DNA from: JBGRQA01 sp041725895
GTDB lineage: Bacteria > Bacteroidota > Bacteroidia > Bacteroidales > Marinifilaceae
Direction: 5' to 3'
DNA length: 54,640 nucleotides
NCBI GenBank assembly: GCA_041725895.1
Contig: JBGRQA010000037.1
Span: forward strand, 1 to 54,640
Shown: piece by piece, positions 35,088-44,136 of the stretch
Layout: each line of letters opens with the position of its first letter
How positions within the stretch are numbered: position 1 is the first letter of the stretch
Made by a program: the position numbers and the translations under genes
Notes under the pieces: model-generated
What the model was told of the DNA's origin: nothing
The model's input: the letters and a program-made list of their open reading frames with translations, nothing else
Databases searched by the model: none

Positions 35088-35462
35088 CTATTGCCTAAAC
35101 TTCCTTATCTGAGTCTTTAGTAGGAACGAACATATGTCGAAAACGTTCTTTTCCTCACTCACAGCCATGGATTTGTTTAAGCTGTAGGCATTCGTATTTC
35201 CTTTCTTAGAAACGTTAACAACGTGCTTCTCCTTTAGGTAATTCACTGCACGATAAACGGTCTGCCTTGAAATATCCAAGGCCTCTCCCAGTGCCTCCAT
35301 ACTAATCACAAGGGAATCCTCCTGCCCAGCATTTTTCACCAGGAAGGTTAGGACCTCCACAGCCTTGGGAAATTCCCTTACCAATTCCTGAATCAATCCA
35401 CGATTCTCTTTCCAATACTGACTGTACAGCGAGTCCAAATTTTCTTTCTCTCCTGTAACCAT
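35088..35462 (-). CDS. Winged-helix protein, RepL/MarR-like
   Basis: 124 residues. The central winged helix is clear: FPKAVEVLTFLVKNAGQEDS, MEALGEALDISRQTVYRAVN and YLKEKHVVNVSKKGNTNAY, with the K-x-GN-x-N-x-Y wing typical of RepL-type plasmid replication initiators and related Bacteroidota regulators. The C-terminus (FDICSFLLKTQIRKFRQ) is helical. It is either a mobile-element initiator or a transcriptional regulator. There is no other replication gene beside it. Confidence 0.7.
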   Translation of the reverse strand: MVTGEKENLDSLYSQYWKENRGLIQELVREFPKAVEVLTFLVKNAGQEDSLVISMEALGEALDISRQTVYRAVNYLKEKHVVNVSKKGNTNAYSLNKSMAVSEEKNVFDICSFLLKTQIRKFRQ

Positions 35463-36062
35463 ATCAACTTCTCTATTTGGTTCGCCACAAAACTAAATAA
35501 TCCCTCCGAAAAAGATTGTAACATCTTTGATACAAAGGGGGATTTGTTGGTTTAATACGGGTGGTTTCTTCAAATTCCCTGATGATCCCCATTGTGGTAT
35601 CGATTAATTAATCCATTTGTTAATTTCCTGGTATAGTTACAGGTGTTGTTCACCGTATTTAAAAAAATGTACTGGAATTTAATTGTTTCCCAAAACCTTT
35701 CGATATTAATACTTTCAACACGATTTATTGTAACTGCACTCCATAGTAGAATTAGGTCATTCACCATTCGTTTTCTATGAAAAAGAAAGAATCCCACCCC
35801 TCTTTCGCTTTTAAGACCCCTAGCCACCCCTTCGTTTCAGATCTAAACTTGACCGTGGAAAACAAACAATTGCTGGTGTGGGTATAGGGGAGTCCTTGCC
35901 TCTCTCCTGTTTGACAAAAGATTAATATTCGTTACCTTTAGATTCTTAGCAACCCCAATGCGTGAAATCGGCAAGACACCAGCCTCACGTAACATTTGCT
36001 TTAAGATTGAATGAACAAAGTAATTTATGCAATGTGAGATTACACAAAACAGTAAACAAATC
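35463..36062. other. 600-bp spacer, no confident gene
   Basis: Two minus-strand frames (35570-35827 and 35843-36106) are open but match nothing I know. The second contains KQMLREAGVLPISRIGVAKN, which is protein-like, so a relic gene is possible. Confidence 0.35.
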
Positions 36063-36632
36063 ATGGATAGTGAAAAGATTGCATTATTTGATATGGATGG
36101 AACCATTTGTGACTATGTTGGTTCGATGAAATTTGAGTTGGAAAAATTAAGAGCCCCAAATGAACCAATTGTTGACCCATTCATGATCAACGACAATCCT
36201 GAATATCAATACCTTTGGGATCGAATGGAATTAATAAAGTCAGATGAAAAATGGTGGGCGAACCTTCCTAAATACAAATTGGGTTTTGACATTCTTACAT
36301 TAACTAAAGAGTTAGGATATCATAATGAAATTCTAACTCAAGCCCCTAAAAAAAATCCAGCTGCATTGTCAGGTAAACTAAAATGGATTATTAAAAATAT
36401 AGATGGAGAAATTGAGTTTACAATGACAAGGAATAAAAGTAGACATTATGGAAAAATACTTGTTGATGACTATCCCGGTTATATTCTTCCCTGGCTAAAG
36501 CATCGTCCAAGAGGACTTGTTATAATGCCTCTTAATGATTATAATAGAGAATTTTCGCATAAGAATGTCGTGGTGTATGATGGAAAGAATATAGACAAAG
36601 TTAAAGAGTTAATATTAAACCGAATTGGATGA
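36063..36632 (+). CDS. HAD-family 5'(3')-deoxyribonucleotidase-like protein
   Basis: 189 residues from the ATG at 36063 (MDSEKIALFDMDGTICDY); the ORF could start 36 nt earlier, but the residues before this ATG are not domain-like. HAD motif I is DMDGT with the nucleophilic Asp, followed by the NT5C-type cap. Motif II lies in ILTQAPKKNP, and the acidic motif IV is in LVDDYPGYILPWLKHRPRG. The closest known type is the NT5C/YorS-like 5' nucleotidase family that dephosphorylates (deoxy)nucleoside monophosphates, often carried by phages and mobile elements. It is a single gene with a relic region on each side. Confidence 0.85.
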   Translation: MDSEKIALFDMDGTICDYVGSMKFELEKLRAPNEPIVDPFMINDNPEYQYLWDRMELIKSDEKWWANLPKYKLGFDILTLTKELGYHNEILTQAPKKNPAALSGKLKWIIKNIDGEIEFTMTRNKSRHYGKILVDDYPGYILPWLKHRPRGLVIMPLNDYNREFSHKNVVVYDGKNIDKVKELILNRIG

Positions 36633-37461
36633 CAAACAATTAGAAATACATCAAATGAGTTTGTATTCATTTAATCCCTAAAGCTGATACTATGCATAAA
36701 CAATTGGAGAAAAAGTGCTACAATTCAAGATATGTAGCCGGCTCAAACTTCATCAAGATCTGATAAGAAAGTTCCACCTACCCAAAGCCTTCGAGACTGC
36801 CACTACTCGTAGATTTCACCGTTCAACAAGGGGCTTTCCCGTTGATTATTTATTCTTTTAGTCGTCAAAACATAGAAAAATCAGGCTTGGATCAGACTTT
36901 TTTCCCACATCCCCCTCTGATGGTTACGAGCTGATCCACAATCAATGCGTATGGGATATTTTCGGTATAGACTATTACAACCCAAGTCAACACAAAATCC
37001 TCAATCAATTTAATCCAGTAGGACTAATTATCATCAACTACCTATTAGTACTGGCGTTTACTTCGATTCCCATTATCTTACACTTTAGAAGATTAATACA
37101 AGTAAATGATCATAAGAAACAGGTATTCGATCTCATTAAGCATTCCACAATCTCAACCAAACACAACAAGTAATTTGGAGTCATTCTAAACACACTCTAA
37201 ATACATAGTAATACCAACAAAACGTAAATCCCATTTTACTTCAGACACACTTCAGTCCAAAAACAATTTCTCCAGGATCCTTCGGGACTAAACTTTTTTA
37301 CTTAAATTTAATAGTAATCACAGTCTGAATATCACACAATTAGACAAGCAATACTATTAATTCTCAGTATACATTTCGGTAACATATAGGTTCACTCTTT
37401 AAATTAGAAAGTGACCATATTATCTATAGCCAAATTAAACTTAACCTTAAATTATAACTCT
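36633..37461. other. Relic region with a startless membrane frame
   Basis: A frame open from 36862 to the TAA at 37171-37173 (about 103 codons) has no ATG, GTG or TTG start but is protein-like: GYELIHNQCVWDIFGIDYYN, then one membrane segment (VGLIIINYLLVLAFTSIPII) and a basic cytoplasmic tail (LHFRRLIQVNDHKK). It is probably the 3' end of a truncated gene. The rest, up to the TerB gene, holds its likely promoter region and nothing else identifiable. Confidence 0.45.
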
Positions 37462-37872
37462 ATGAACAACTTTGAAATAACTGCCGAATTGAAAGGTCAT
37501 TTTTTAAGCTTATATCAAATGGCTTTGGCAGATGATGATTTCTGTACTTCGGAATGGAAGATGCTATACAAATTTGCAGAGGAAAGAAATATACCCAAGG
37601 AAGATTTAGACAATATTTTACTAAGCCCTAATCAAAATGTGGCACTGCCTTCAACAGTTGAAAAACGAGTAGAATATTTGTACGACTTGGCCCAGATAAT
37701 TTGGGCTGACAATGTGGTGACCGATGACGAACTAAATACGCTCAAAAAATACTGCAGAAAATTTGAGTTTTTAGATGAAAATGTCGACGAATTAGCCCAA
37801 TACCTAATTGATAGTGTTAAAAATGGTAAAACAAAAAAAGCGATCTTGAACGAAATAAATCAACAGGTATGA
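37462..37872 (+). CDS. TerB-like protein
   Basis: 136 residues from ATG 37462 (MNNFEITAEL); a GTG 51 nt upstream is less likely. It is a helical TerB fold with two acidic repeats: LYQMALADDDFCTSEWKMLY, and AQIIWADNVVTDDELNTLKK. TerB-type domains bind metal through such acidic loops and act in membrane-linked stress and phage-defence assemblies. It overlaps the next gene by 4 nt (ATGA). It forms a three-gene unit with the four-TM protein and the vWA-like lipoprotein, directly before the CRISPR operon on the same strand. Confidence 0.8.
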   Translation: MNNFEITAELKGHFLSLYQMALADDDFCTSEWKMLYKFAEERNIPKEDLDNILLSPNQNVALPSTVEKRVEYLYDLAQIIWADNVVTDDELNTLKKYCRKFEFLDENVDELAQYLIDSVKNGKTKKAILNEINQQV

Positions 37873-39125
37873 ATCAGCTTAAGAACTTAATAACATTAAA
37901 GCCGAACAAATCAAAAGCATCTGACAATCCTCTGAAAGAAGAAGTTATAAACACACGTATAACTTATTTTCAAACGGGTTACGGTGATTCCAAAAACGCA
38001 AACGGTAGTGCTCCAATTTTTAAAACTTGTCTTGCCAACCTCTTTCAGAATTTTAAGGATAAATGCAGACTTGATAATGCAGGACAGAACCGTTTGAACA
38101 GACCATTTATTGAGCAGAAGGAGAAACAAACTACAGAATTGAAAAAGCGAGAAACACTTAAATTAATCAAAGAGGAAGAAATAAAAAAAATCGACGCCCA
38201 ACTCATTAAGCTGGAAGGCGACATTGCTCAAGTGAAGAATGACCCTGAACAATATGGAATAGACGCAACCAAAAAACCCAAAGCTCAATTTTACATTGGA
38301 TTGTTAATCCTACTCCCCATAACCTTATATCTGATCGTTTTCTACATATCCGCCTCCTATTCTGCATTTTTCAAACATTTTGAAACAACGGAACTGACGG
38401 CGGCTATTTTTGATGCAAATGCTTTATCCAAAGCGATGAATGATGGCTGGTTAGAAACCATATTTATTAGTACAATTCCCTTTGCTTTCATGGGACTAGG
38501 CTATTTAGTTCACATGTATCAAAAGCAAAAAAGAACCGGCTGGATAAAAATTATTGCTCTTTACCTCACAACTTTCATTTTTGATTCCATCCTTGCCTAT
38601 CAAATTGAAAAAAAGATCTATGACATTGAGAAAACACTTGATTCTCCTCCATTCGACCTTTCCATTGCATTCAATAAAGTTGAATTCTGGGGAATTATTT
38701 TTGCAGGTTTTGTAGTTTATATTATTTGGGGATTGGTATTCGACTTCGTTATGAAAGAATACGAAAACTTTGACAAGATCAAATGCTTTATCGCTAAACT
38801 AAGGGAAGAAATAACCAACCTAAATAAACAAAAAGCCAAAATAGCAGATAAGATCAATGCTATAAAACAAGAAATTACCAATATCGAAGGAATCATTCGC
38901 GAACTGCAATCAAAAATTGATGGCTTCATTTTTCCCAGCAGAAAATATCTTGCCTATTTTACAGAGTACAATAAAGGTTGGGACATTGCCGTCATGAAGG
39001 AACTCCATCTGCCCAAGAAGGAAAAAGACATATTAATCAATGAATGTCATGAAATTGCAGATCTTCACCTTCAGGAACATGGCATTGACAATGAGGATTA
39101 CGAAAATACAATCTATACCAACTAA
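37869..39125 (+). CDS. Four-TM coiled-coil membrane protein
   Basis: 418 residues. The N-terminal ~130 residues end in a charged coiled coil (KLIKEEEIKKIDAQLIKLEG). Four hydrophobic segments follow: YIGLLILLPITLYLIVFYIS (about 137-156), FISTIPFAFMGLGYLVHMY, IIALYLTTFIFDSILAY and GIIFAGFVVYIIWGLVFDFV. A second coiled coil follows (LREEITNLNKQKAKIADKIN), then a globular acidic tail. No family recognised. Overlap with the TerB gene and 11-nt spacing to the lipoprotein gene indicate one membrane-associated complex. Confidence 0.75.
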   Translation: MNQLKNLITLKPNKSKASDNPLKEEVINTRITYFQTGYGDSKNANGSAPIFKTCLANLFQNFKDKCRLDNAGQNRLNRPFIEQKEKQTTELKKRETLKLIKEEEIKKIDAQLIKLEGDIAQVKNDPEQYGIDATKKPKAQFYIGLLILLPITLYLIVFYISASYSAFFKHFETTELTAAIFDANALSKAMNDGWLETIFISTIPFAFMGLGYLVHMYQKQKRTGWIKIIALYLTTFIFDSILAYQIEKKIYDIEKTLDSPPFDLSIAFNKVEFWGIIFAGFVVYIIWGLVFDFVMKEYENFDKIKCFIAKLREEITNLNKQKAKIADKINAIKQEITNIEGIIRELQSKIDGFIFPSRKYLAYFTEYNKGWDIAVMKELHLPKKEKDILINECHEIADLHLQEHGIDNEDYENTIYTN

Positions 39126-39136
39126 CTTCATTACCT

Positions 39137-40063
39137 ATGAGACCATATATCCAAATACTATTATTATCTATCGTTTGTATATTGAACAATCAGTGCCATA
39201 GTAACTCACAAAATTCAGCATCGAAAACCCCAAAGCATGAAGCTAAAAAGGAGCATGTAAAAAAACTAAATTCAAACCGTCCTAATCTAAATATTAGCTT
39301 GTTCCTGGATCTTTCGGATCGTATTAGCCCAAGCAAACATCCCAACCAAACCATGGAGTATTACCAAAGGGATTTAGGCTATATATCATCCATTGCTACA
39401 GCTTTTAATGTACATATTCGTAATAAGAAAATAATTCAAATGAATGATCGGATGCAAGTCTTTTTTGACCCACCCCCATCCAATCCGAAAATTAACGGCC
39501 TGGCTAAAAAACTTAAAATTGAATTAACAAAAGAGAATGTAACCAGGGAAATCTTATCCACGATCACATCAAATTATAAGAATTTTAGTAAGCAGATTTA
39601 CGAGCTTGCCATTACTGATAACAAGTATATCGGATCTGATATTTGGAGATTTTTTAAATCCAATGCGAACACTTATTGCATTAAAGATGGCTATCGTAAC
39701 GTCCTAATCATATTTACAGATGGATATGTTTACCATAAAGATACACGCCTAAGGGAAGGCAATAAAAGGAGCTATCTCACCACCAAAGTTATCGAAAGCC
39801 TTGGACTAAACACAAGCAACTGGAAGCATGAACTAACCGCAAAGGAGTATGGTTTTTTAGCCCCAACCAATGGTTTAAGTGAGCTTGAAGTTCTAGTCCT
39901 GGGAATTAATCCAAGCAGGAACAATCCTTACGAAGAGGATGTTATTAAGGCCTATTGGGAGAATTGGCTCAAAGAGATGGGAGTACAAAAATTTCTTTTA
40001 CGCACTACAGACCTTCCAAGTAATCTTGATGAAGTAATCCAAAACTTCCTGTTGCATAGTTAA
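39137..40063 (+). CDS. vWA-like lipoprotein
   Basis: 308 residues. The signal peptide IQILLLSIVCILNNQC ends in a lipobox-like cysteine (C20), so the protein should be lipid-anchored. The mature part has a von Willebrand A-like layout: SLFLDLSDRIS (a D-x-S-x variant of MIDAS), later VLIIFTDGYVY (the T-D-G strand) and ELEVLVLGINPS. The strict DxSxS is altered to DLSDR, so metal binding may differ. Third gene of the TerB/4-TM unit. A hairpin at 40101-40124 follows before the CRISPR genes. Confidence 0.75.
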   Translation: MRPYIQILLLSIVCILNNQCHSNSQNSASKTPKHEAKKEHVKKLNSNRPNLNISLFLDLSDRISPSKHPNQTMEYYQRDLGYISSIATAFNVHIRNKKIIQMNDRMQVFFDPPPSNPKINGLAKKLKIELTKENVTREILSTITSNYKNFSKQIYELAITDNKYIGSDIWRFFKSNANTYCIKDGYRNVLIIFTDGYVYHKDTRLREGNKRSYLTTKVIESLGLNTSNWKHELTAKEYGFLAPTNGLSELEVLVLGINPSRNNPYEEDVIKAYWENWLKEMGVQKFLLRTTDLPSNLDEVIQNFLLHS

Positions 40064-40100
40064 GTTGTGTGACAGCATTTACGGTCCATTAATAGGCGAG

Positions 40101-40124
40101 CAATATCTTTTTTGAAAGATATTG
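40101..40124 (+). terminator. Hairpin after the TerB/vWA unit
   Basis: 10-bp perfect stem (CAATATCTTT / AAAGATATTG) with a TTTG loop, 37 nt after the lipoprotein stop. The T-run after it is poor, so it may be a weak terminator or attenuator allowing partial read-through into cas10 at 40308. Confidence 0.5.
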
Positions 40125-40307
40125 TTTACTAAATATGGCCCTCTTTCTCTCAAAACTCATTAATTCTATTTCACATATTAAAAATTAATCGCTACCTTAG
40201 TTACCTGAAACGGGATAAACTAACTGTCTGTGGCCCGCCTATGTTACGGACGCTACCACAGAAATCCCCCTCTATTCAGTAGTAACCCAAACGAACCCAA
40301 AATAACT

Positions 40308-41879
40308 ATGAGTAACAAACTGATGTATCTTTATGGCGCCTCCGTTCAGGGCATTCAGGATTTCATTTTTAAGACCAACAAGCTGAAAGAAATCGTTGGG
40401 GCCAGTGAACTGGTGGAACGGATCTGCACCGACCAATTTAAAGAAGTTGCAGGTGTAAAAATTGCCGGTAACGAAAATGTGATCACTACGGCTGCAGGGA
40501 ACATAAAGTACCTGTTCGATGATGAGGACAAATGCCGGAAACTCGTCCGTCAATTCCCCAAAACAATAATGGAATATGCTCCCGGTATCACCATCAGCCA
40601 AGCTGTGGTTAAAGTAGAGGAAAACTTAAGTACCAATCATCTAAACGAGCTGGAACAAAGATTAAAAGCACAGCGCAACAAACCGGTGGTTGATGTGCAG
40701 AAAGGCTTACTGATCACCGAACGCTCGAGACGAACCGGTCTGCCCGCAATCCAAAGAGATTCCTTCTTAGATCAAGCTACAGCATGCAAACAAGATGCTG
40801 TAAGAAAGCACTATGGTAAAACCAATGAATCGTCAAGAGGAACATTGGCACAAAAATTTCTTTCGCCGAAGCATTTTTCCGACAAGGAAAACTCAAAAGT
40901 ATTGTTTGAATACGAGTCGGACAAACTAACAAAAGACGACGACAAAAGTTACATCGCAGTTATTCATGCAGATGGCAACAACCTGGGCAGGATTATCCAG
41001 CAATTAGGCAAGAACCTAACCAAAGATTCTGACCCCAATTATATAAAAGATGCATACCGGAACTTCTCTCTGGCAATTGATGAAGCCACCAAACAGGCTG
41101 CACAACATGCCTTTTATGAGACATTTGGAAAGCTACTTAAGAAACAAACTGATAATAAAAAAACGACCATCCCTTTTCGTCCCATTGTGCTAAGCGGGGA
41201 TGACCTGACCGTACTCTGTGAGGCTCGTTATGCCGTCCCCTTCACCAAAGCATTTCTTGACAAATTTGAGGAAACATCTAAAAAACAGATTCAAGAGAAG
41301 TTAATCGATCAAGGCTTCCAATTGAAAATCGAAAGATTAACGGCATGCGCGGGAATTGCATTTATAAAAAACAAATACCCCTTTTACTACGCAGTTCAAT
41401 TGGCCGAAGGACTTTGTTCTGCCGCCAAAAAGGAATCCAAAAGAACAATTGAAAACCCGGAAAATAAAGATGTTCCTTCCAGTTTGGCCTTTTACAAGGT
41501 GGAATCCTCATTCCATACCAGTTATGGCGAAATTAAGGAACGGGTGCTAACCACTCCAACAGATATCAATTTTTGCTATGGTCCCTATTACACTGATAGC
41601 AACAAGGAAAATCCTAAAATTTCGGAATTGGAGAATATGGTTGCCACAATACAACAAGCAGATGCACCAGCAGCACAGGTCCGCAAATGGCTGAATCTTG
41701 TCCACAAAAATGGAACCGAAGCAGAAAACTTCATGAAACGGACCATTCAGGTTGCAAGCGACAAGACAGGAAAATCGATCGTTGAAGCACTAAAGCTGGA
41801 AACACCCATTAAGTCAGGAAAAACCCACCTGTACGATGTGGTAAGCCTGGCATCTTTAACCTCAAAAAAGGAGAACTAG
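40308..41879 (+). CDS. cas10: Cas10, HD-less, SGDD variant
   Basis: 523 residues from ATG 40308; an upstream frame start at 40230 would add 26 residues not seen in Cas10. Cas10 is the large subunit of type III effector complexes and makes cyclic oligoadenylates on target RNA binding. The start LYGASVQGIQDFIFKTNKLK has the Cmr2-type palm beginning. Palm 1 has HADGNNLGRII (221-230) and palm 2 has LSGDDLTVL, with SGDD at 296-299 in place of GGDD. No HD nuclease domain or HD motif precedes the palms, so it should not cut ssDNA itself. The Card1 gene in the operon argues that cyclase activity is retained. Confidence 0.93.
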   Translation: MSNKLMYLYGASVQGIQDFIFKTNKLKEIVGASELVERICTDQFKEVAGVKIAGNENVITTAAGNIKYLFDDEDKCRKLVRQFPKTIMEYAPGITISQAVVKVEENLSTNHLNELEQRLKAQRNKPVVDVQKGLLITERSRRTGLPAIQRDSFLDQATACKQDAVRKHYGKTNESSRGTLAQKFLSPKHFSDKENSKVLFEYESDKLTKDDDKSYIAVIHADGNNLGRIIQQLGKNLTKDSDPNYIKDAYRNFSLAIDEATKQAAQHAFYETFGKLLKKQTDNKKTTIPFRPIVLSGDDLTVLCEARYAVPFTKAFLDKFEETSKKQIQEKLIDQGFQLKIERLTACAGIAFIKNKYPFYYAVQLAEGLCSAAKKESKRTIENPENKDVPSSLAFYKVESSFHTSYGEIKERVLTTPTDINFCYGPYYTDSNKENPKISELENMVATIQQADAPAAQVRKWLNLVHKNGTEAENFMKRTIQVASDKTGKSIVEALKLETPIKSGKTHLYDVVSLASLTSKKEN

Positions 41880-41882
41880 TAT

Positions 41883-42503
41883 ATGAATATCACCTACAGA
41901 ATAGAATTTACAAGCTACTGGCACATTGGCTCCGGCCTGTCAGGAGGAACGGATGTGGATGCCCTGGTTCTAAAGGACAAAAACGGGTTTCCCTATATTC
42001 CCGGCAAAACATTGAAAGGTCTTCTAAGAGACGCTGCTGAAACCCTACTATCGGTCAACGCCACAGGTTTCACCAAAGACTGGATCAACCAACTATTTGG
42101 AACTTCGGATGATGAGGTCAAAGAGGATAAAAACAAAAAAGAGAAAATTTTTAAACGCGAACCAGGGAAGCTCTATTTCACCAATGCCAGGCTAACACAA
42201 AAGCTTCAGCTAGAAATCGAAAAAGAAAGCACACTCCCCTTTCTCTTCGAAACAATTGCATCCATCCGTATCAATAGTAAAACGGGTACCACAAAGAAAC
42301 AATCCCTGCGCGAAATGGAAGTTTGCGTTCCCCTAACCCTATTTGCCCAAATACTGGATGTCCCAAACGAGGAAGATCATAAAAGCCTTAAACAATGCCT
42401 GAATATGGTAAAACGAATGGGGGTAAACCGTAACCGGGGCCTGGGCAGATGTCAACTATCCATCACCGAAATAAAGCAAGAGGAGGTAAACCATGAAAAC
42501 TAA
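41883..42503 (+). CDS. Cas7 (Csm3-type) RAMP
   Basis: 206 residues, a single RAMP domain. Starts with the ferredoxin-like strand and glycine turn (FTSYWHIGSGLSGGTDVDA), then FPYIPGKTLKGLLRDAAE and a G-rich end NRNRGLGRCQLSI. Cas7 subunits form the crRNA-binding backbone, and the Asp in the TDVDALVLKD loop (D26) is the candidate catalytic residue for target-RNA cutting, like D33 of Csm3. Starts 3 nt after cas10 and overlaps the next gene by 11 nt. Confidence 0.9.
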   Translation: MNITYRIEFTSYWHIGSGLSGGTDVDALVLKDKNGFPYIPGKTLKGLLRDAAETLLSVNATGFTKDWINQLFGTSDDEVKEDKNKKEKIFKREPGKLYFTNARLTQKLQLEIEKESTLPFLFETIASIRINSKTGTTKKQSLREMEVCVPLTLFAQILDVPNEEDHKSLKQCLNMVKRMGVNRNRGLGRCQLSITEIKQEEVNHEN

Positions 42504-44136
42504 ATATTTTAAATGCTCCCTGCTGAGCGATGTTGTACTCAATGCAGAAACCTCAACGGAAGGCTCTCCCCGGTGCCTGGACTATATCCCGGGTGCCAAT
42601 TTCCTGGGCATGGTGGCAGGCCAGCTCTACGAGAAGGACGGAATTGACAGCCACTCGGTTTTCCACAGTGGTAAGGTTCGCTTCTGCGATGCACGAATTA
42701 GCCGGGAGAATGTGCAAGCATTAAAAGTCCCTGCCTCCTGGTACTTCCCCAAAGGATTCGAGCTCGAAGAAAAGGAAACGATAAAAGATGAGAAGGATGC
42801 GCTTATAAAAGAAGTTAATGGAGATGTAAAAAAATTCAATGTAACTCGTGTACATCACAGGATTCAGGACCGGGAAAAGCTAACTGACCAGGGCATCCAA
42901 CTGAAACAGGCCCGCTCAGGCTACTTCCTACCTGATGGGGAACTCCTTCGTGTTGAACGGAACTACCAGCAAAAATCGGCTTATGACAGCGTCAAACGCC
43001 GCTCCAAAGATGAAAAAATGTTTGGCTACCAAAGCATCCCTCAGGGCAGCGAGTTTGTGTTTCGGGTGGAGTTCGATATTGATGAACAGGACACCATTGA
43101 TGCAATTGAAAAGGCCCTGGTAGGAACCAAACGCCTTGGGCGCAGCCGAACCGCACAGTACGGGCTTGTAAAAATCAAGAAGATAGACAAATCCGAACCT
43201 AAAAAGGAGGAAGTAACCCCAGGCAAAAATCAGGAGTTGATCGTATACGCCGAATCCGACCTTTGCTTTTTTAACGAGTTTGGTGAAGCAACTCTTCAGC
43301 CAACCCCTTCCGATTTTGGGTTGAGCAGCGGAGAAATAAAATGGGATGCCACACAAATACGGCACCGCAGCTATGCCCCCTGGAACGGTAAACGCCGGAC
43401 CCGGGAGGCCGACCGGGTGGTCATCGAGAAAGGATCGGTGTTTGTGATCCTTAACGCCAAACCAGAATCAGGAAAAGATCTCCCAAGCTGTGTGGGCGCT
43501 TATAGAGCCGAGGGCCTGGGACAGGTCATCTACAATCCATCCTTTCTGGAGGCAGATAAAGAGGGCCGATTAAACCTCAATTTGTACAATCGCTCAGAAA
43601 AGAAGGAAAACCCCAACAGTGTAGAAAAGGATAATCACAACAACAAAGCCTCCCTTCATCCTTTGTATACCATAAAAAAGGACGAAGATTCGGACAGTGC
43701 CATTTCTGAATTCCTGGTAAGCCGAAAAACCAAAGCCGATAACAGGACATTGGTTGATGATGCAATTAAAGCTTTTGTGGAGGCGAAAAAAGAAATCTTC
43801 ACCCAAAGCACCACTGCCTCGCAGTGGGGTGGTATCCGTTCAAGGGCCGCTGTTGCCACATCAAAAGAAAAATTGAAGGATATACTTTTGAAAGGAGTTA
43901 ACTCCAAAAACAAGAAGGAACAAACAGGTTATCTCGTTCATGGCAAGAGCCAATGGAATAAGTTAGAGCTGGAGGAAATGGATAAAATTTTCCAGAAGAA
44001 CTACACCTTCCCCCTCCCCGATGGTAATAACAAAAAGCAGCTACCCGAAGAATTGTTTCCTGCATTTGTAGAGCGACTGGCTGCTCAAATGCAAAAGGAG
44101 TGTCAAAACGCAAAAAAGAAATGTCATGAGCAGTAA
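42493..44136 (+). CDS. csx10: Csx10-like RAMP (type III-D Cas5 group)
   Basis: 547 residues. The N-terminal RAMP start LLSDVVLNAETSTEGSPRCL, followed by DYIPGANFLGMVAGQLY, plus FCDARISREN and WYFPKGFELEE match the Csx10 family, the type III-D signature related to Cas5. G-rich loops follow (GTKRLGRSRTAQYGLVKI; GAYRAEGLGQVIYNP). The C-terminal ~130 residues (KTKADNRTLVDDAIKAFVEA to the end) are helical and could supply a Cas11-like small-subunit function, since no separate small-subunit gene is present. That last point is inference. Confidence 0.8.
   Translation: MKTKYFKCSLLSDVVLNAETSTEGSPRCLDYIPGANFLGMVAGQLYEKDGIDSHSVFHSGKVRFCDARISRENVQALKVPASWYFPKGFELEEKETIKDEKDALIKEVNGDVKKFNVTRVHHRIQDREKLTDQGIQLKQARSGYFLPDGELLRVERNYQQKSAYDSVKRRSKDEKMFGYQSIPQGSEFVFRVEFDIDEQDTIDAIEKALVGTKRLGRSRTAQYGLVKIKKIDKSEPKKEEVTPGKNQELIVYAESDLCFFNEFGEATLQPTPSDFGLSSGEIKWDATQIRHRSYAPWNGKRRTREADRVVIEKGSVFVILNAKPESGKDLPSCVGAYRAEGLGQVIYNPSFLEADKEGRLNLNLYNRSEKKENPNSVEKDNHNNKASLHPLYTIKKDEDSDSAISEFLVSRKTKADNRTLVDDAIKAFVEAKKEIFTQSTTASQWGGIRSRAAVATSKEKLKDILLKGVNSKNKKEQTGYLVHGKSQWNKLELEEMDKIFQKNYTFPLPDGNNKKQLPEELFPAFVERLAAQMQKECQNAKKKCHEQ

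Noticed and set aside
40230..40307. Upstream extension of Cas10 by 26 residues
   Set aside because: The extra residues (RLCYGRYHRNPPLFSSNPNE) are not Cas10-like, and the ATG at 40308 starts the conserved palm sequence directly.
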